NCBI GenBank assembly: GCA_026984915.1
Contig: JALSRG010000084.1
Coordinates: forward strand, 1-38,701
Direction: 5' to 3'
Length of the DNA stretch: 38,701 nt
DNA from: Marinosulfonomonas sp.
Lineage (GTDB): Bacteria > Pseudomonadota > Alphaproteobacteria > Rhodobacterales > Rhodobacteraceae
A model generated the notes under the pieces. It searched no databases. It had not been told where the DNA came from and saw nothing but the letters and a program-made list of their open reading frames with translations. The stretch's first letter is position 1, and each line of letters begins with the position of its first letter. Positions 18,039-28,687 of this stretch are shown in pieces. Made by a program: the position numbers and the translations under genes.

Positions 18039-19682
18039 TCAGTTGCCGCCTCCGGCTTCGTTTCCGGTCTCGGTTCCGGCTTCGTTTCCGGTCTGGCCGC
18101 TGCCGCCTTCTGCCTTTGGCTGATCCGCATAGACGAAATAGACCATCGGATAGAGCGTCGGCACCCAGGCGTCGATCGCCTTGCGGACCTTGGGAACATA
18201 TTTCGGGTCGGTTGCATAGAATGAGACCTTGTAGCCGCCGAGAAAGCCGCGCCGTTCTTTCAGGACAAGCTCCCCCAGTTTGACCCAGTCCGGCCCGACA
18301 GCCTGTTTCAGCCAGGTGTCATAGATCATCGCCGCCGGCACGTCATGGCGGATCGCCAGCGGGCCGGCCCAGCCCGGTTGCGGGTCCTCAAGCCGCGTGT
18401 GGCGGGCTTCGGAGGAGGCAAGCCCCCAAAGATCCAGCACGTAATCCGGATTATTCCAGGCCACCCAGCCCAGATCGTTCACCGCCACGGGCGCGCGCAG
18501 GAAATCCTTGGCAAAGCGTGCCATTTCATGCTGCTGGCTGTAGATCGCCCGGGAATCCGCCGGAAATTCCCGCACCGTGTAAGGCAGGTAAATACCCGAC
18601 AGAATGGCCAGCGGAGCCAGCCCCAACACACCGACGGCCGGGCTTGGCAGGGCGGTAAACACCTTTGGCAGAAGCACCAGAAAACCCGCCGTCAGCAGGG
18701 TCAGGATATAGCCTTCATACCGGTTCAGCCAGCCGAACTGCCCAAACAGCAGATGCGCGCAACCGGCGCCGAAAACCGCAAGCGCCAGCCAGCGCAACGG
18801 GCTTTCCCGCAGTGGTTTTGACACGATGAGAAACACCAGGATCAGCAGGGTCAGGGCCCCGGCCACGGCCCCGCCGGCCTGATTGATATTGATCAGAAGT
18901 CTGGTCATGGCACGACCCAGCAGGCCACTGTATTCAGCGCCATGCAATGCCAGTTTCGCCTGAATCGAACTGGGCAGAGGCTCCAGCCCGATCGCCACCA
19001 GAAACCCGGTATACAAGACCACCGGAACAACGGCGAGTGCCAACGCCAGCAGGCCGCGCCGGCGTTCGCCGGTCAGCAGCAGGACAAGCCCGGCCAGAAT
19101 GGCAAAGGCAAGCCCCTCAAAGCGCAGAACCGGTGCAAGGAAAATGCCGGCCATCAGGATGGGCCAGTTCGGCTGCCCCTGCAGATAGCGCAGCAATCCA
19201 TAGAGAATGGCCAGAGTGGCGGCAATATGGGCGGTATGCTCCATCCCGACATAGGCCGTGCTGACCATCAGCGTGGCAATCGGCCCGATTGCGGCAAAAA
19301 CGAACCCGAACAGGCGCCGCCGCCCCTTGGACCAGCCGGCTGCCACCAGTATCCTGCCCCAGAGCCAGGCCGCCAGAACAAGGGCAACAACGTTCCAGAA
19401 CAGCGGCAACATCCGCTGGACTGCGGCCGAGGGAAACGGCACCAGCAACAGCGGCCACAGGATGGAAGACGCGGCCGAAGAATATTCGGACGCATTGACC
19501 CCATATCGGCCCGACCAGATCTGTTCGGCCATGGCCAGGTGAATATAGACGTCATCCAGCGGGTATTCGAAATGCCCGCCTGTCATCCTCAGCGCCATCA
19601 GTTGCAGGGCGGCGAAAAGGGCCAGCGCCCCCCCAACACTGATGATCGGAAACAATTTGTCTGAATGGGCCGTTGACGGCAT
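18039..19682 (-). CDS. Polytopic membrane protein resembling GT-C glycosyltransferases
   Basis: The product is 547 residues with roughly ten hydrophobic helices in residues 10-385. An acidic PLDDVYIHLAMAEQIW motif (about residues 40-55) sits after the first helix, the position of the Asp-rich catalytic loop of GT-C (lipid-linked sugar) transferases. A soluble C-terminal region of about 160 residues follows (VNDLGWVAWNNPDYVLDLWGL), also seen in such proteins. The last 18 residues are a low-complexity tail made of two 8-residue units TGNEAGTE/TGNEAGGG, encoded by 20-bp identical direct repeats at 18051-18070 and 18075-18094. The gene lies 20 nt after pccA on the same strand, although a role in propionate metabolism is not evident. 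The function assignment is tentative. Confidence 0.7.
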   Translation of the reverse strand: MPSTAHSDKLFPIISVGGALALFAALQLMALRMTGGHFEYPLDDVYIHLAMAEQIWSGRYGVNASEYSSAASSILWPLLLVPFPSAAVQRMLPLFWNVVALVLAAWLWGRILVAAGWSKGRRRLFGFVFAAIGPIATLMVSTAYVGMEHTAHIAATLAILYGLLRYLQGQPNWPILMAGIFLAPVLRFEGLAFAILAGLVLLLTGERRRGLLALALAVVPVVLYTGFLVAIGLEPLPSSIQAKLALHGAEYSGLLGRAMTRLLININQAGGAVAGALTLLILVFLIVSKPLRESPLRWLALAVFGAGCAHLLFGQFGWLNRYEGYILTLLTAGFLVLLPKVFTALPSPAVGVLGLAPLAILSGIYLPYTVREFPADSRAIYSQQHEMARFAKDFLRAPVAVNDLGWVAWNNPDYVLDLWGLASSEARHTRLEDPQPGWAGPLAIRHDVPAAMIYDTWLKQAVGPDWVKLGELVLKERRGFLGGYKVSFYATDPKYVPKVRKAIDAWVPTLYPMVYFVYADQPKAEGGSGQTGNEAGTETGNEAGGGN

Positions 19683-19702
19683 GAATTTCTCCTGAAAATC
19701 CG

Positions 19703-21703
<2,001 letters not shown>

Positions 21704-21957
21704 TACGCGGCCCTTCCAAGTGATTTTGCCGATGCATCCTGCATCAGGAATTGCAGTCCTGCGCCCAAAAGCGCGCTGTTCATTTCTGTTCTCATTCGCT
21801 TCACGACCGGGTCAATAAATCGGGAGGCAGCGTGAAGATCCGTTCCGGAAATCGTGCGAATTACGCCCCCCTTCGTGACGCCAGTTGATCGGTGTTTGCT
21901 GCGAGACTCTTGCACAGGGCCGCCCACCTCCGGGGGCCCGGAATAAGGAGGAACACA

Positions 21958-23220
21958 ATGAAAAAACGAAAATTGGGACAAGCCGGTTTGACTGCGGCCG
22001 CTGCGCTTGCGGCAGCTACGGTCGGCACGTCGGCCTCTGCGGATAGTGCCGCTGATCTCCGCAAAGAGATCGCCGCGCTGGAAGCACGGGTCAACGGGCT
22101 GGAAAACCAGGGTGGTCTGAAATTTGCCAACGGGACGACGGTCACGATTGGCGGATATATCAAAACCGACTTCATTTTCGATTTTGATCAGGCACTGGGT
22201 GCCGTGTTCAATGCTGGTGACATCACGGTGCCGAGCACCGGGCTGGATGGCCAGCACTTTCAGGCACAGGCCCGCCAATCCCGGCTTTTCATAAAAACCG
22301 AAACGCAAACGTCGCAGGGTCCGCTGAAAACCCATCTGGAATTCGACTTTTTCGGTGGCGGCGGGAACGAGGTCTTTTCGAACTCGTACAATCCGCGCCT
22401 GCGTCATGCCTATGGTACCTGGAACGGCTGGACTGTCGGGCAGACCTGGTCGACCTTCATGCCGATCGAAAGCTATCCGACCACGGTTGATTTCGAGGGG
22501 CCAAGCGGTATTCCGTTCGTGCGTCAGGCGCAGATTCGCTACACCTTTCCGGCGACGGACAACATCAACATCTCGATTGCGCTTGAAAACTCGGAATTCA
22601 GCGGGCGCAATCTCGCAACGGGCGCCAAGATCGGCGAGACGGCCGGCTCGGGTATCAGCGCCAATATTGACCAGTTGCCCGACCTTGTCCTGGCGGCGTC
22701 CTGGAGCAATGACAAATCCTTTGTCAAACTTGCGACCGTCTTTCGCCAGTTCAACACGCCGTCGGGTTTTCCGGGAAATGACTCGGCAACCGGTTGGGGG
22801 GTAAATCTTTCGGGGCATACCTCTCTCTGGGAGGGCGGCAAGCTGAATGCGTCCATCACCTATGGTGACGGGATCGGGCGCTATCTTATCGATGGGGGCT
22901 CGCGCGACGGCTATATTGATCCGGTGACCGGTCAGATCACGACCATCTCGGCCGGAGGTGCGACGATCGGGCTTGAGCAGGTGATTTCGCCCACCCTGAC
23001 GGGTGGTCTCGCCATCGGCTATTACAAGCTTGACGATGTTCTGCCGGCGTCTGTCGGGGATCCGCTTGAGGATCTGACCACCGTTCACGCCAGCCTGTTC
23101 TACAAACCGGCCAAAAACATCACCTTTGGTGGTGAAATCATCTATGGCAAGAAAAGCCTGGTGAATGGCACGGATGCAGATGCGACCCGTCTGCAGACCT
23201 CGGTTCAGTTCAACTTCTGA
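21958..23220 (+). CDS. DcaP-like trimeric outer-membrane porin
   Basis: The 420-residue protein has a signal peptide (KKRKLGQAGLTAAAALAAATVGTSASA split over residues 2-28). A short coiled-coil segment (DLRKEIAALEARVNGLE) typical of trimeric DcaP channels follows, then a strand-rich barrel opening with GGYIKTDFIFDFD and ending in an aromatic LQTSVQFNF. DcaP-type porins carry small anionic compounds such as dicarboxylates. The ATG at 21958 is preceded by an excellent AAGGAGG; upstream in-frame codons are ignored. It is divergent from pccA, so the channel might admit propionate precursors, but that link is only positional. A strong terminator follows. Confidence 0.82.
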   Translation: MKKRKLGQAGLTAAAALAAATVGTSASADSAADLRKEIAALEARVNGLENQGGLKFANGTTVTIGGYIKTDFIFDFDQALGAVFNAGDITVPSTGLDGQHFQAQARQSRLFIKTETQTSQGPLKTHLEFDFFGGGGNEVFSNSYNPRLRHAYGTWNGWTVGQTWSTFMPIESYPTTVDFEGPSGIPFVRQAQIRYTFPATDNINISIALENSEFSGRNLATGAKIGETAGSGISANIDQLPDLVLAASWSNDKSFVKLATVFRQFNTPSGFPGNDSATGWGVNLSGHTSLWEGGKLNASITYGDGIGRYLIDGGSRDGYIDPVTGQITTISAGGATIGLEQVISPTLTGGLAIGYYKLDDVLPASVGDPLEDLTTVHASLFYKPAKNITFGGEIIYGKKSLVNGTDADATRLQTSVQFNF

Positions 23221-23235
23221 TCGACAAGACAAACG

Positions 23236-23263
23236 GGTGGGCCGGAGTTTCCGGCCCGCCTTT
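23236..23263 (+). terminator. Rho-independent terminator of the porin gene
   Basis: A stem built from GGTGGGCCGG (23236-23245) and CCGGCCCGCC (23251-23260), ten pairs with one G-U, encloses a 5-nt loop and is followed by TTT. It starts 16 nt after the porin stop codon. Confidence 0.8.
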
Positions 23264-23298
23264 CTGCTGTCTTCCGTTCTGAAAAGAAACGTCAGATT

Positions 23299-23327
23299 GC
23301 AAATGCCGCCTTGTCCGCGGCATTTGC
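23299..23327 (-). terminator. Perfect 11-bp hairpin after the glycine-zipper lipoprotein gene
   Basis: GCAAATGCCGC (23299-23309) and GCGGCATTTGC (23317-23327) pair fully with a 7-nt loop, nine bases beyond the stop codon of the minus-strand lipoprotein gene. A T-rich stretch (TTTCTTTT) follows on the minus strand after about ten bases. It may also act in the porin direction. Confidence 0.65.
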
Positions 23328-23335
23328 CATATTTA

Positions 23336-23536
23336 TCAGCGGCAAATACCCGCGTCGTCGCAAAGCGCGCCGGCACCAGCGCCGATTGCCGCCCCGGCCA
23401 GCACGTTATTGTCGGTCGCATCCGCAATGATTGCGCCGGCTGCCGCCCCCGCAACAGCACGCTCGCCGTCGTTTTCAAGACAGCCCGAAAGGGTTGTGAC
23501 CAGAATTGCCGCGATAGTCCAAACTTTGATCTGCAT
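23336..23536 (-). CDS. Small glycine-zipper lipoprotein
   Basis: The 66-residue product has a lipoprotein signal peptide ending in LSGC (lipidated Cys19). The mature 48 residues are Ala/Gly-rich (AVAGAAAGAIIADATDNNVLAGAAIGAGAGA), the glycine-zipper pattern of small envelope proteins that insert in or line membranes, and end with two cysteines in CDDAGIC. GGAGG precedes the ATG. It is transcribed separately from its neighbours, between two terminators. No specific function is known. Confidence 0.8.
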   Translation of the reverse strand: MQIKVWTIAAILVTTLSGCLENDGERAVAGAAAGAIIADATDNNVLAGAAIGAGAGALCDDAGICR

Positions 23537-23667
23537 GTTTCAGTGCCTCCAACAAGTATTGTTATTGGTGACAAGTATAGCAGACTCGGCGCAGGAAAAA
23601 AGAGTCTCACGCAGTTATCTTTCCCCTCGGCGTGGACCTGCCGACCGGAAAGCCGGCGACACAACCC

Positions 23668-23709
23668 AAAAAAATTGGGTGGCCCAAACAAGAAATGCTT
23701 GGACCACCC
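23668..23709 (-). terminator. Strong rho-independent terminator (minus strand)
   Basis: Read on the minus strand, GGGTGG-t-CCAA (23709-23699) pairs with TTGG-g-CCACCC (23687-23677) around a short loop and is followed by AATTTTTTT (to 23668). It would end the transcript of the 119-residue protein gene that stops at 23874. The surrounding 337-nt gap (23537-23873) holds no convincing gene; apart from this terminator I see nothing else I can identify in it. Confidence 0.85.
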
Positions 23710-23873
23710 AGAAGGGGAAGGGTAACGGTATTGACATTGTAAGGCAGACAACTTGCTGGAGGAGCCTGCCTTGGAGAGCACACTGGCGCAGTTTCCGCCC
23801 TGATAAAAGGGGATGTATGACGCAAGGTCATTTTGGGCCAAAATCCGCCATATCTGTCTCCGGTCAGGCAGAA

Positions 23874-24233
23874 TCATGCCGAATTTCCGCTTTCAAACAG
23901 CTCCGGATAGGTTGTTTTGGCCTTTCTGACGTCAATTTTCAGAAGAGCGTCATAGCTTTCCGGATCAAATGGGTCTTCTGCGGGCACGACTTCGCGACCG
24001 AACAGCCAGGAAAGCCGCCCGGCATCCAGATTGCCGCGGGCGAATGATTCTTCGCCGAAATATTCCCATAACGCGGCCATAAACCCCGCATCCGCCCGGC
24101 GGTCTGCCGGTTTCCGGTCGGCAAAGCGTTCGCGTGCGACCAGCTTCGGCACACGCTTTTTATTGGGGCGCCGAATGGTGAACTGATAATCCGTGCCCGG
24201 AAGACGGCTGGGAAATCCGCGATGCTTCAGCAT
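23874..24233 (-). CDS. Unknown 119-residue protein in the propionate locus
   Basis: This is a soluble, basic-to-acidic protein with no signal peptide. The N-terminus is basic (LKHRGFPSRLPGTDYQFTIRRPNKKRVPKLVARERF). The middle is helical with aromatic residues (GFMAALWEYFGEESFARG), followed by GRLSWLFGREVVP and a C-terminal helix (SYDALLKIDVRKAKTTYPELF). I do not recognise a domain. The ATG at 24233 lies eight bases after AAAGGG; the frame is open further upstream but without a start signal. It is followed by a strong terminator. Confidence 0.7.
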   Translation of the reverse strand: MLKHRGFPSRLPGTDYQFTIRRPNKKRVPKLVARERFADRKPADRRADAGFMAALWEYFGEESFARGNLDAGRLSWLFGREVVPAEDPFDPESYDALLKIDVRKAKTTYPELFESGNSA

Positions 24234-24289
24234 GACACAGCCCTTTCCGGACAAGGATGTCTCAGGCCATGCTCGTTGCCCGCACGAAG

Positions 24290-24315
24290 GCTTTCGGCCG
24301 CAATCGGCCGAAAGC
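24290..24315 (-). terminator. 11-bp hairpin after the proline-rich lipoprotein gene
   Basis: GCTTTCGGCCG (24290-24300) and CGGCCGAAAGC (24305-24315) are perfectly complementary around a 4-nt loop, 26 nt beyond the stop codon of the minus-strand lipoprotein gene. There is no long U-run, but the stem is strong. Confidence 0.65.
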
Positions 24316-24341
24316 AATCACTGACGCCGGCGCCGCCAGGT

Positions 24342-24671
24342 CTAGCCGAGAATATTCCCGCCTGTCGGAGGGGGGGTACCCGGGGTGTTATCACCGCCGC
24401 CGTCTTGCCGGCCAGTCGGAGGCGGCGGGCATGGAATACCGCCGACATTGCTGACGGTAACGCCATTGTCGGGCGTACATTCGCTTGGTGGTTCGCATGT
24501 CTGTCGCTGGGTGCTGTAAATGTAACCGTTGGTGCATTGCCCGGTCGGCTCACCCAGTTTGTTGAAAACCGGCTCGGCCATGATGGGTGCGGGTGGCGGA
24601 GTGGTTTGCGCACAGGCCGCAACCATTGAAACCACTCCGATAGATGTGAAAATACCACGCGTGAACTGCAT
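24342..24671 (-). CDS. Proline- and cysteine-rich small lipoprotein
   Basis: The 109-residue product has a lipoprotein signal peptide ending VAAC (lipidated Cys20). A proline-rich spacer follows (TTPPPAPIMAEP), then a short cysteine cluster (CTNGYIYSTQRQTC, EPPSEC, later IPCPPPP) and a disordered Gly/Pro tail ending NILG. The cysteine spacing suggests a small disulfide-bonded surface module, but I cannot name a family. AAAGGAG lies seven bases before the ATG at 24671; a longer frame upstream is not used. It lies between two other tiny envelope-protein genes. Confidence 0.72.
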   Translation of the reverse strand: MQFTRGIFTSIGVVSMVAACAQTTPPPAPIMAEPVFNKLGEPTGQCTNGYIYSTQRQTCEPPSECTPDNGVTVSNVGGIPCPPPPTGRQDGGGDNTPGTPPPTGGNILG

Positions 24672-24838
24672 AAGAATCTCCTTTGGAAAAGAATTCGATT
24701 TACGCAGGGTAACCCTATACGCATATCGCGGACAAACCCAATAGCGGAATTCCATACTGTCAAAGGTTCGGGAATGGTTTTGGCATGAAAAGACCCCACT
24801 CCCGTTCGGCACGGAACGCGGGGCATCGGCCATGTCTG

Positions 24839-24872
24839 ACAGGCCTGTTGTGGAACAGGCCCTATGGCCTGT
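24839..24872. other. Overlapping alternative hairpins
   Basis: GGCCTGTT (24843-24850) pairs perfectly with AACAGGCC (24854-24861), loop 3 nt. ACAGGCC (24855-24861) pairs equally with GGCCTGT (24866-24872), loop 4 nt. ACAGGCCTGT (24839-24848) is itself a palindrome. These structures exclude one another. They lie 13 nt downstream of the 42-residue lipoprotein gene and may form a terminator or attenuator toward the next gene. Confidence 0.5.
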
Positions 24873-24884
24873 CCCACTGATAAT

Positions 24885-25013
24885 TCAGTATTTTGTGTAG
24901 GTCGGCTCGGCCTGAACCGGCTCCATGACAACAACTTCTTCGGTTTTCTTGGCACAAGCGGCCACAAAGCCGACGAGGCTGAGAACAATAACGAATTTTG
25001 CAGTTTTTGACAT
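24885..25013 (-). CDS. 42-residue lipoprotein
   Basis: On the minus strand an ATG at 25013, preceded by CAGGAG, opens a 42-codon frame. Residues 1-19 form a lipoprotein signal peptide (MSKTAKFVIVLSLVGFVAA) and Cys20 is the lipidation site. Only 22 residues remain after it: AKKTEEVVV, then MEPVQAEPTYTKY. Such entericidin-sized lipoproteins are easily missed. The good ribosome-binding site, lipobox and stable context support a real gene. Function is unknown. Confidence 0.75.
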   Translation of the reverse strand: MSKTAKFVIVLSLVGFVAACAKKTEEVVVMEPVQAEPTYTKY

Positions 25014-25227
25014 TTTAGTCTCCTGTTGATCTTGTGGACCGCACGACAAGCAAACTGCCGCGCGAAATCCGCCGGTGAGATACAGGCACCTTGGGGGGAG
25101 CCTTTGGCCACAATAGACGAAAATCTTCTGAAATCATATAGTTGCTTGCGTCTGGGATCAGGTTGTGACTCGAATGCATCATTATTGCACTTACGACAAC
25201 AACGGGCCGCAACATATTGTGGTTGTG

Positions 25228-25644
25228 TCATAATCCCTCCCACTCACAGGTATGCCCATTTCGGTGGAACGCCTCGAAAAACTGGGTGATTTCCGGGTCT
25301 GGCTCTCCAAATTCGATGGGTTGATCGGAAAGGGATACGATAATCTGCTGCGGCTGCAATGCCGATTTGTCGATCCAGTCAAGCGCGAAAACCTCGCACA
25401 GATACATCATATCGGCTTCGGCCTGATCAAAACTTATGCTGCCACCTTTGCGGGCAATTCCAGGGGCGACAAAGCGAAACCGCATCGTCAGCCCTGTTTC
25501 GCCCTGATCCTCCTGAATGACCTCAAGCAGGGTGACGGGCTGGCCGGAGGGCACAGCAATAGTGTCCTGGGCAAGCACCGCCGGCGAACCCGCCCAAATC
25601 AGGCCGCAAACAGCCAGTATGCCTATCCTGTTTTTCAGCCTCAT
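25228..25644 (-). CDS. Exported DUF6497-like protein coupled to pccB
   Basis: The 138-residue product has a signal peptide (residues about 1-25, ending AVLAQ). The mature domain has the pattern [52 protein letters not shown] and [15 protein letters not shown] associate this with the Rhodobacterales family DUF6497, although that number is from memory. Two cysteines could form a disulfide. Its ATG overlaps the pccB stop codon in an ATGA arrangement, so translation is coupled to pccB. Function is unknown. Confidence 0.72.
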   Translation of the reverse strand: MRLKNRIGILAVCGLIWAGSPAVLAQDTIAVPSGQPVTLLEVIQEDQGETGLTMRFRFVAPGIARKGGSISFDQAEADMMYLCEVFALDWIDKSALQPQQIIVSLSDQPIEFGEPDPEITQFFEAFHRNGHTCEWEGL

Positions 25645-27173
25645 AGCGGAATATTATCGTGCTTTTTCCATGGGTTCTGCTGTTGCTTGTTGCGCAGGCT
25701 GGCAAAGGCGCGGCAAATACGCCGACGGCTGGCCGAGGGGGTGATCACCTCGTCGATAAAGCCCTTTTCCGCCGCCACAAACGGATTGGCAAAGCGTTTT
25801 TCGTAATCCGCGGTGCGGGCGGCGATCTTTTCCGCATCTCCCAGCTCGCTCCGATACAGGATTTCCGTCGCCCCCTTGGCCCCCATCACCGCGATTTCCG
25901 CCGAGGGCCAGGCATAGTTGAAATCACCCCGCAGATGTTTGGAGGACATGACATCATAGGCCCCGCCATAGGCCTTGCGGGTGATCAGCGTGACCTTGGG
26001 CACAGTGGCCTCGCCATAGGCAAACAGCAATTTTGCCCCGTGCTTGATGACGCCGCCGTATTCCTGGCTGGTGCCGGGCAGAAATCCGGGCACATCGACC
26101 AGCGTCAGCAGTGGAATTTCAAACGCATCACAGAACCGCACAAACCGCGCGGCCTTGCGGCTGCTGTCAATATCAAGGCACCCCGCCAGCACCATCGGCT
26201 GGTTGGCCACCACCCCCACGGTGCGCCCCTCCAGACGCAGAAACCCGGTGATGATGTTCTTGGCAAAGGCCTCCTGAATTTCATAGAAATCGCCCTCATC
26301 CGCCAGTTTGAAGATCAACTCCTTCATGTCATAGGGTGTGTTCGGGTTGTCCGGCACCAGTGTATCAAGCGCCGGCTCAACCCGGTCGGGATCATCGAAA
26401 AACGGCCGCACCGGCACTTTGGAGCGATTGTTGAGCGGCAGGAAATCGACCAGCCGGCGCACTTCGCTCAGGGCCTCGACGTCATTCTCGAACGCCCCGT
26501 CCGCCACGCTCGACTTTTTCGTATGCGTGCTGGCGCCGCCCAGTTCTTCGGCGGTGACTTCCTCGTTCGTCACGGTTTTCACCACGTCCGGCCCGGTGAC
26601 AAACATGTATGAACTGTCTTTCACCATGAAGATGAAATCGGTCATCGCCGGGCTGTACACCGCCCCGCCGGCGCAAGGCCCCATGATGACGCTGATCTGC
26701 GGCACCACGCCACTGGCCATGATGTTGCGCTGGAACACCTCGGCATAGCCGGCAAGGCTGGCCACACCCTCCTGGATACGGGCGCCGCCACTGTCATTCA
26801 GCCCGATCACCGGGGCGCCGTTCTGCATCGCCATATCCATGATCTTGCAGATTTTCTGCGCATGGGTTTCCGAAAGGGAGCCGCCAAACACCGTGAAATC
26901 CTGGCTGAACACATAAACCAGCCGGCCATTGATCGTGCCCCAGCCGGTGACCACGCCATCGCCTGCCGGACGGTCCTTTTCCATGCCGAATTCGGTGCAG
27001 CGATGGGCCACGAACATGTCAAATTCTTCAAAGCTGTCCTCGTCCAGCAGCAGATCAAGCCGTTCGCGGGCCGTCAGCTTGCCTTTCTTGTGCTGCGCCT
27101 CGATACGCCGCGCGCCGCCGCCCATACGCGCGTTTTCACGGCGCCTTTCCAACTCGTTCAGGATATCTTTCAT
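25641..27173 (-). CDS. pccB: Propionyl-CoA carboxylase beta subunit (carboxyltransferase)
   Basis: PccB transfers the carboxyl group from PccA-biotin to propionyl-CoA, giving (S)-methylmalonyl-CoA. The 510-residue protein has both crotonase-fold carboxyltransferase halves: the first with [14 protein letters not shown] and [12 protein letters not shown], the second with [17 protein letters not shown] and [12 protein letters not shown]. Length is as expected. The ATG at 27173 begins the family N-terminus ([15 protein letters not shown]); AGAGG lies about ten bases upstream. The 5' region contains TTTGCAAA-like half-sites, and a PccR gene lies 1.5 kb away, so control by PccR is expected. Confidence 0.96.
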   Translation of the reverse strand: MKDILNELERRRENARMGGGARRIEAQHKKGKLTARERLDLLLDEDSFEEFDMFVAHRCTEFGMEKDRPAGDGVVTGWGTINGRLVYVFSQDFTVFGGSLSETHAQKICKIMDMAMQNGAPVIGLNDSGGARIQEGVASLAGYAEVFQRNIMASGVVPQISVIMGPCAGGAVYSPAMTDFIFMVKDSSYMFVTGPDVVKTVTNEEVTAEELGGASTHTKKSSVADGAFENDVEALSEVRRLVDFLPLNNRSKVPVRPFFDDPDRVEPALDTLVPDNPNTPYDMKELIFKLADEGDFYEIQEAFAKNIITGFLRLEGRTVGVVANQPMVLAGCLDIDSSRKAARFVRFCDAFEIPLLTLVDVPGFLPGTSQEYGGVIKHGAKLLFAYGEATVPKVTLITRKAYGGAYDVMSSKHLRGDFNYAWPSAEIAVMGAKGATEILYRSELGDAEKIAARTADYEKRFANPFVAAEKGFIDEVITPSASRRRICRAFASLRNKQQQNPWKKHDNIPL

Positions 27174-27245
27174 GCGGAAGGCCTCTGGTTGCTGCCCCGA
27201 CAGACTACCCGCTGCCCGCGGCGACGCAAAGCAGATTTCCGAATA

Positions 27246-27293
27246 TTTGCAAACTATTGACAATGAGCCATTAGCATATTGAATAATTGCAAA
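27246..27293. promoter_or_regulatory. Candidate PccR-binding half-sites between pccB and the exporter gene
   Basis: TTTGCAAA at 27246-27253 and ATTGCAAA at 27286-27293 lie 40 bp apart, about four helical turns, in the divergent region. Between them is a plus-strand TTGACA (27257-27262) with an AT-rich GAATAAT about 18 bases on, a possible promoter of the exporter gene. I recall the characterised Rhodobacter sphaeroides PccR site as being built from TTTGCAAA; the exact spacing should be checked against that work. Confidence 0.5.
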
Positions 27294-27382
27294 TCCTCTG
27301 TGCATGAACATGTGCAGATATGCACGTCCCGCAGGCAGGTCTGCGGCTGGACAAGGCGCCGCCGCAGGCATACGGCTGTCGC

Positions 27383-28612
27383 ATGGCTGCTTTACCCGAA
27401 TCCCGTTTTCTTGACCGCGAGACCCCGCCGCATATCGCCACCCTGATCCTGATGGCCGGGATTGCGGCGCTGACGATGAACATGTTCCTGCCCTCGCTGC
27501 CGGCGATGACGGCCTATTTTCGCACCGATTACCGGCTGATGCAGCTTTCGGTTGCGCTGTATCTGGCTGTCAGCGCGGTGTTGCAGGTTCTGGTCGGCCC
27601 CCTGTCGGACCGCTTTGGCCGCCGCCCGATCATTCTGGGCGCGGTGGCGTTGTTTCTGCTGGCCACGTTGGGCTGCCTGTTTGCCCCCAACATACAGATT
27701 TTTCTGATTTTTCGCATGGCGCAGGCAGTAATTGCCACCTCGATGGCGCTGTCACGTGCCGTGGTGCGCGACATGGTGCCCGGCGCACAGGCGGCATCAA
27801 TGATCGGCTATGTCACCATGGGGATGGCCGTTGCCCCGATGATCGGCCCATTGATCGGCGGTGTTCTCGACAGCTTTTTCGGCTGGAAGTCTAGCTTCTG
27901 GCTGCTGTTTGCTCTGGGAGGCATGCTGCTGGCTCTGCTCTGGCGGGATCTGGGCGAGACCATGGCGCGCAATGACAGCAGCTTTATCCAGCAGTTGCGC
28001 CAGTATCCCGCCCTGCTCGCCTCGCGCCGGTTCTGGGGCTATTGCCTTTCGGCGGCTTTTGCCTCGGGTGCCTTCTTTGCCTATCTTGGCGGCGCGCCTT
28101 TCGTCGGCAAGGAGGTTTTCCACATGAACGCCATCTGGCTGGGGTTTTCCTTTGGCGCGGTTTCGTTCGGCTATATGATGGGGAATTTCCTGTCCGGGCG
28201 GTTTTCCAGCAGAATCGGCATGAACCGGATGGTGCTTTGGGGCGCGTTGATTTCCGTCGGAGGGACCGGCACATCGCTGCTGCTGTTCTACCTGGGGCTG
28301 GGGTCTGCCTATGTGTTCTTTACCTTCATGGTGGCTGTGGGCATCGGCAATGGCATGGTCCTGCCCAACGCCAACGCCGGCATGCTGAGTGTACGGCCAA
28401 ATCTGGCCGGCTCGGCATCCGGCCTGGGCGGGGCCATTCTGATTGGCGGCGGCGCGGCACTCTCGGCGTTTTCCGGTAGCCAGCTTGGGCCGGATACCGG
28501 TGTTTTTCCGCTCTTGTGGATCATGTTTGGCAGCGCGGTGATGGGGGTGATTTCCATCCTCTATGTCATTTGGCGCGAACGCCGGATCGGCCCGCTGGAC
28601 GAAATGCTCTGA
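27383..28612 (+). CDS. MFS exporter, Bcr/CflA-like
   Basis: A 12-helix major facilitator protein of about 409 residues. Motif A between helices 2 and 3 is intact ([13 protein letters not shown]), the second helix pair has [10 protein letters not shown], and [12 protein letters not shown] in helix 5 fits motif C of drug:H+ antiporters. The Bcr/CflA group exports bicyclomycin, sulfonamides or cysteine-related metabolites; the substrate here is unknown. An earlier in-frame ATG at 27320 would add 21 residues without similarity to the family. Neither start has a convincing ribosome-binding site, so the start is uncertain. It sits between pccB and pccR, and its promoter may be shared with PccR half-sites. 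Confidence 0.85.
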   Translation: MAALPESRFLDRETPPHIATLILMAGIAALTMNMFLPSLPAMTAYFRTDYRLMQLSVALYLAVSAVLQVLVGPLSDRFGRRPIILGAVALFLLATLGCLFAPNIQIFLIFRMAQAVIATSMALSRAVVRDMVPGAQAASMIGYVTMGMAVAPMIGPLIGGVLDSFFGWKSSFWLLFALGGMLLALLWRDLGETMARNDSSFIQQLRQYPALLASRRFWGYCLSAAFASGAFFAYLGGAPFVGKEVFHMNAIWLGFSFGAVSFGYMMGNFLSGRFSSRIGMNRMVLWGALISVGGTGTSLLLFYLGLGSAYVFFTFMVAVGIGNGMVLPNANAGMLSVRPNLAGSASGLGGAILIGGGAALSAFSGSQLGPDTGVFPLLWIMFGSAVMGVISILYVIWRERRIGPLDEML

Positions 28613-28629
28613 GCCCTTGCAGGGCAGGC

Positions 28630-28667
28630 TTTGCAAAGGCTAACCTGTGACAAGGCAAATCTGCAAA
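28630..28667. promoter_or_regulatory. Candidate PccR half-sites upstream of pccR
   Basis: TTTGCAAA at 28630-28637 and TCTGCAAA at 28660-28667 lie 30 bp apart, about three helical turns, directly in front of pccR. The resemblance to the elements ahead of pccB suggests autoregulation. The second copy carries one substitution. Confidence 0.45.
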
Positions 28668-28687
28668 CTGTTGAAACGGAATTTCAG

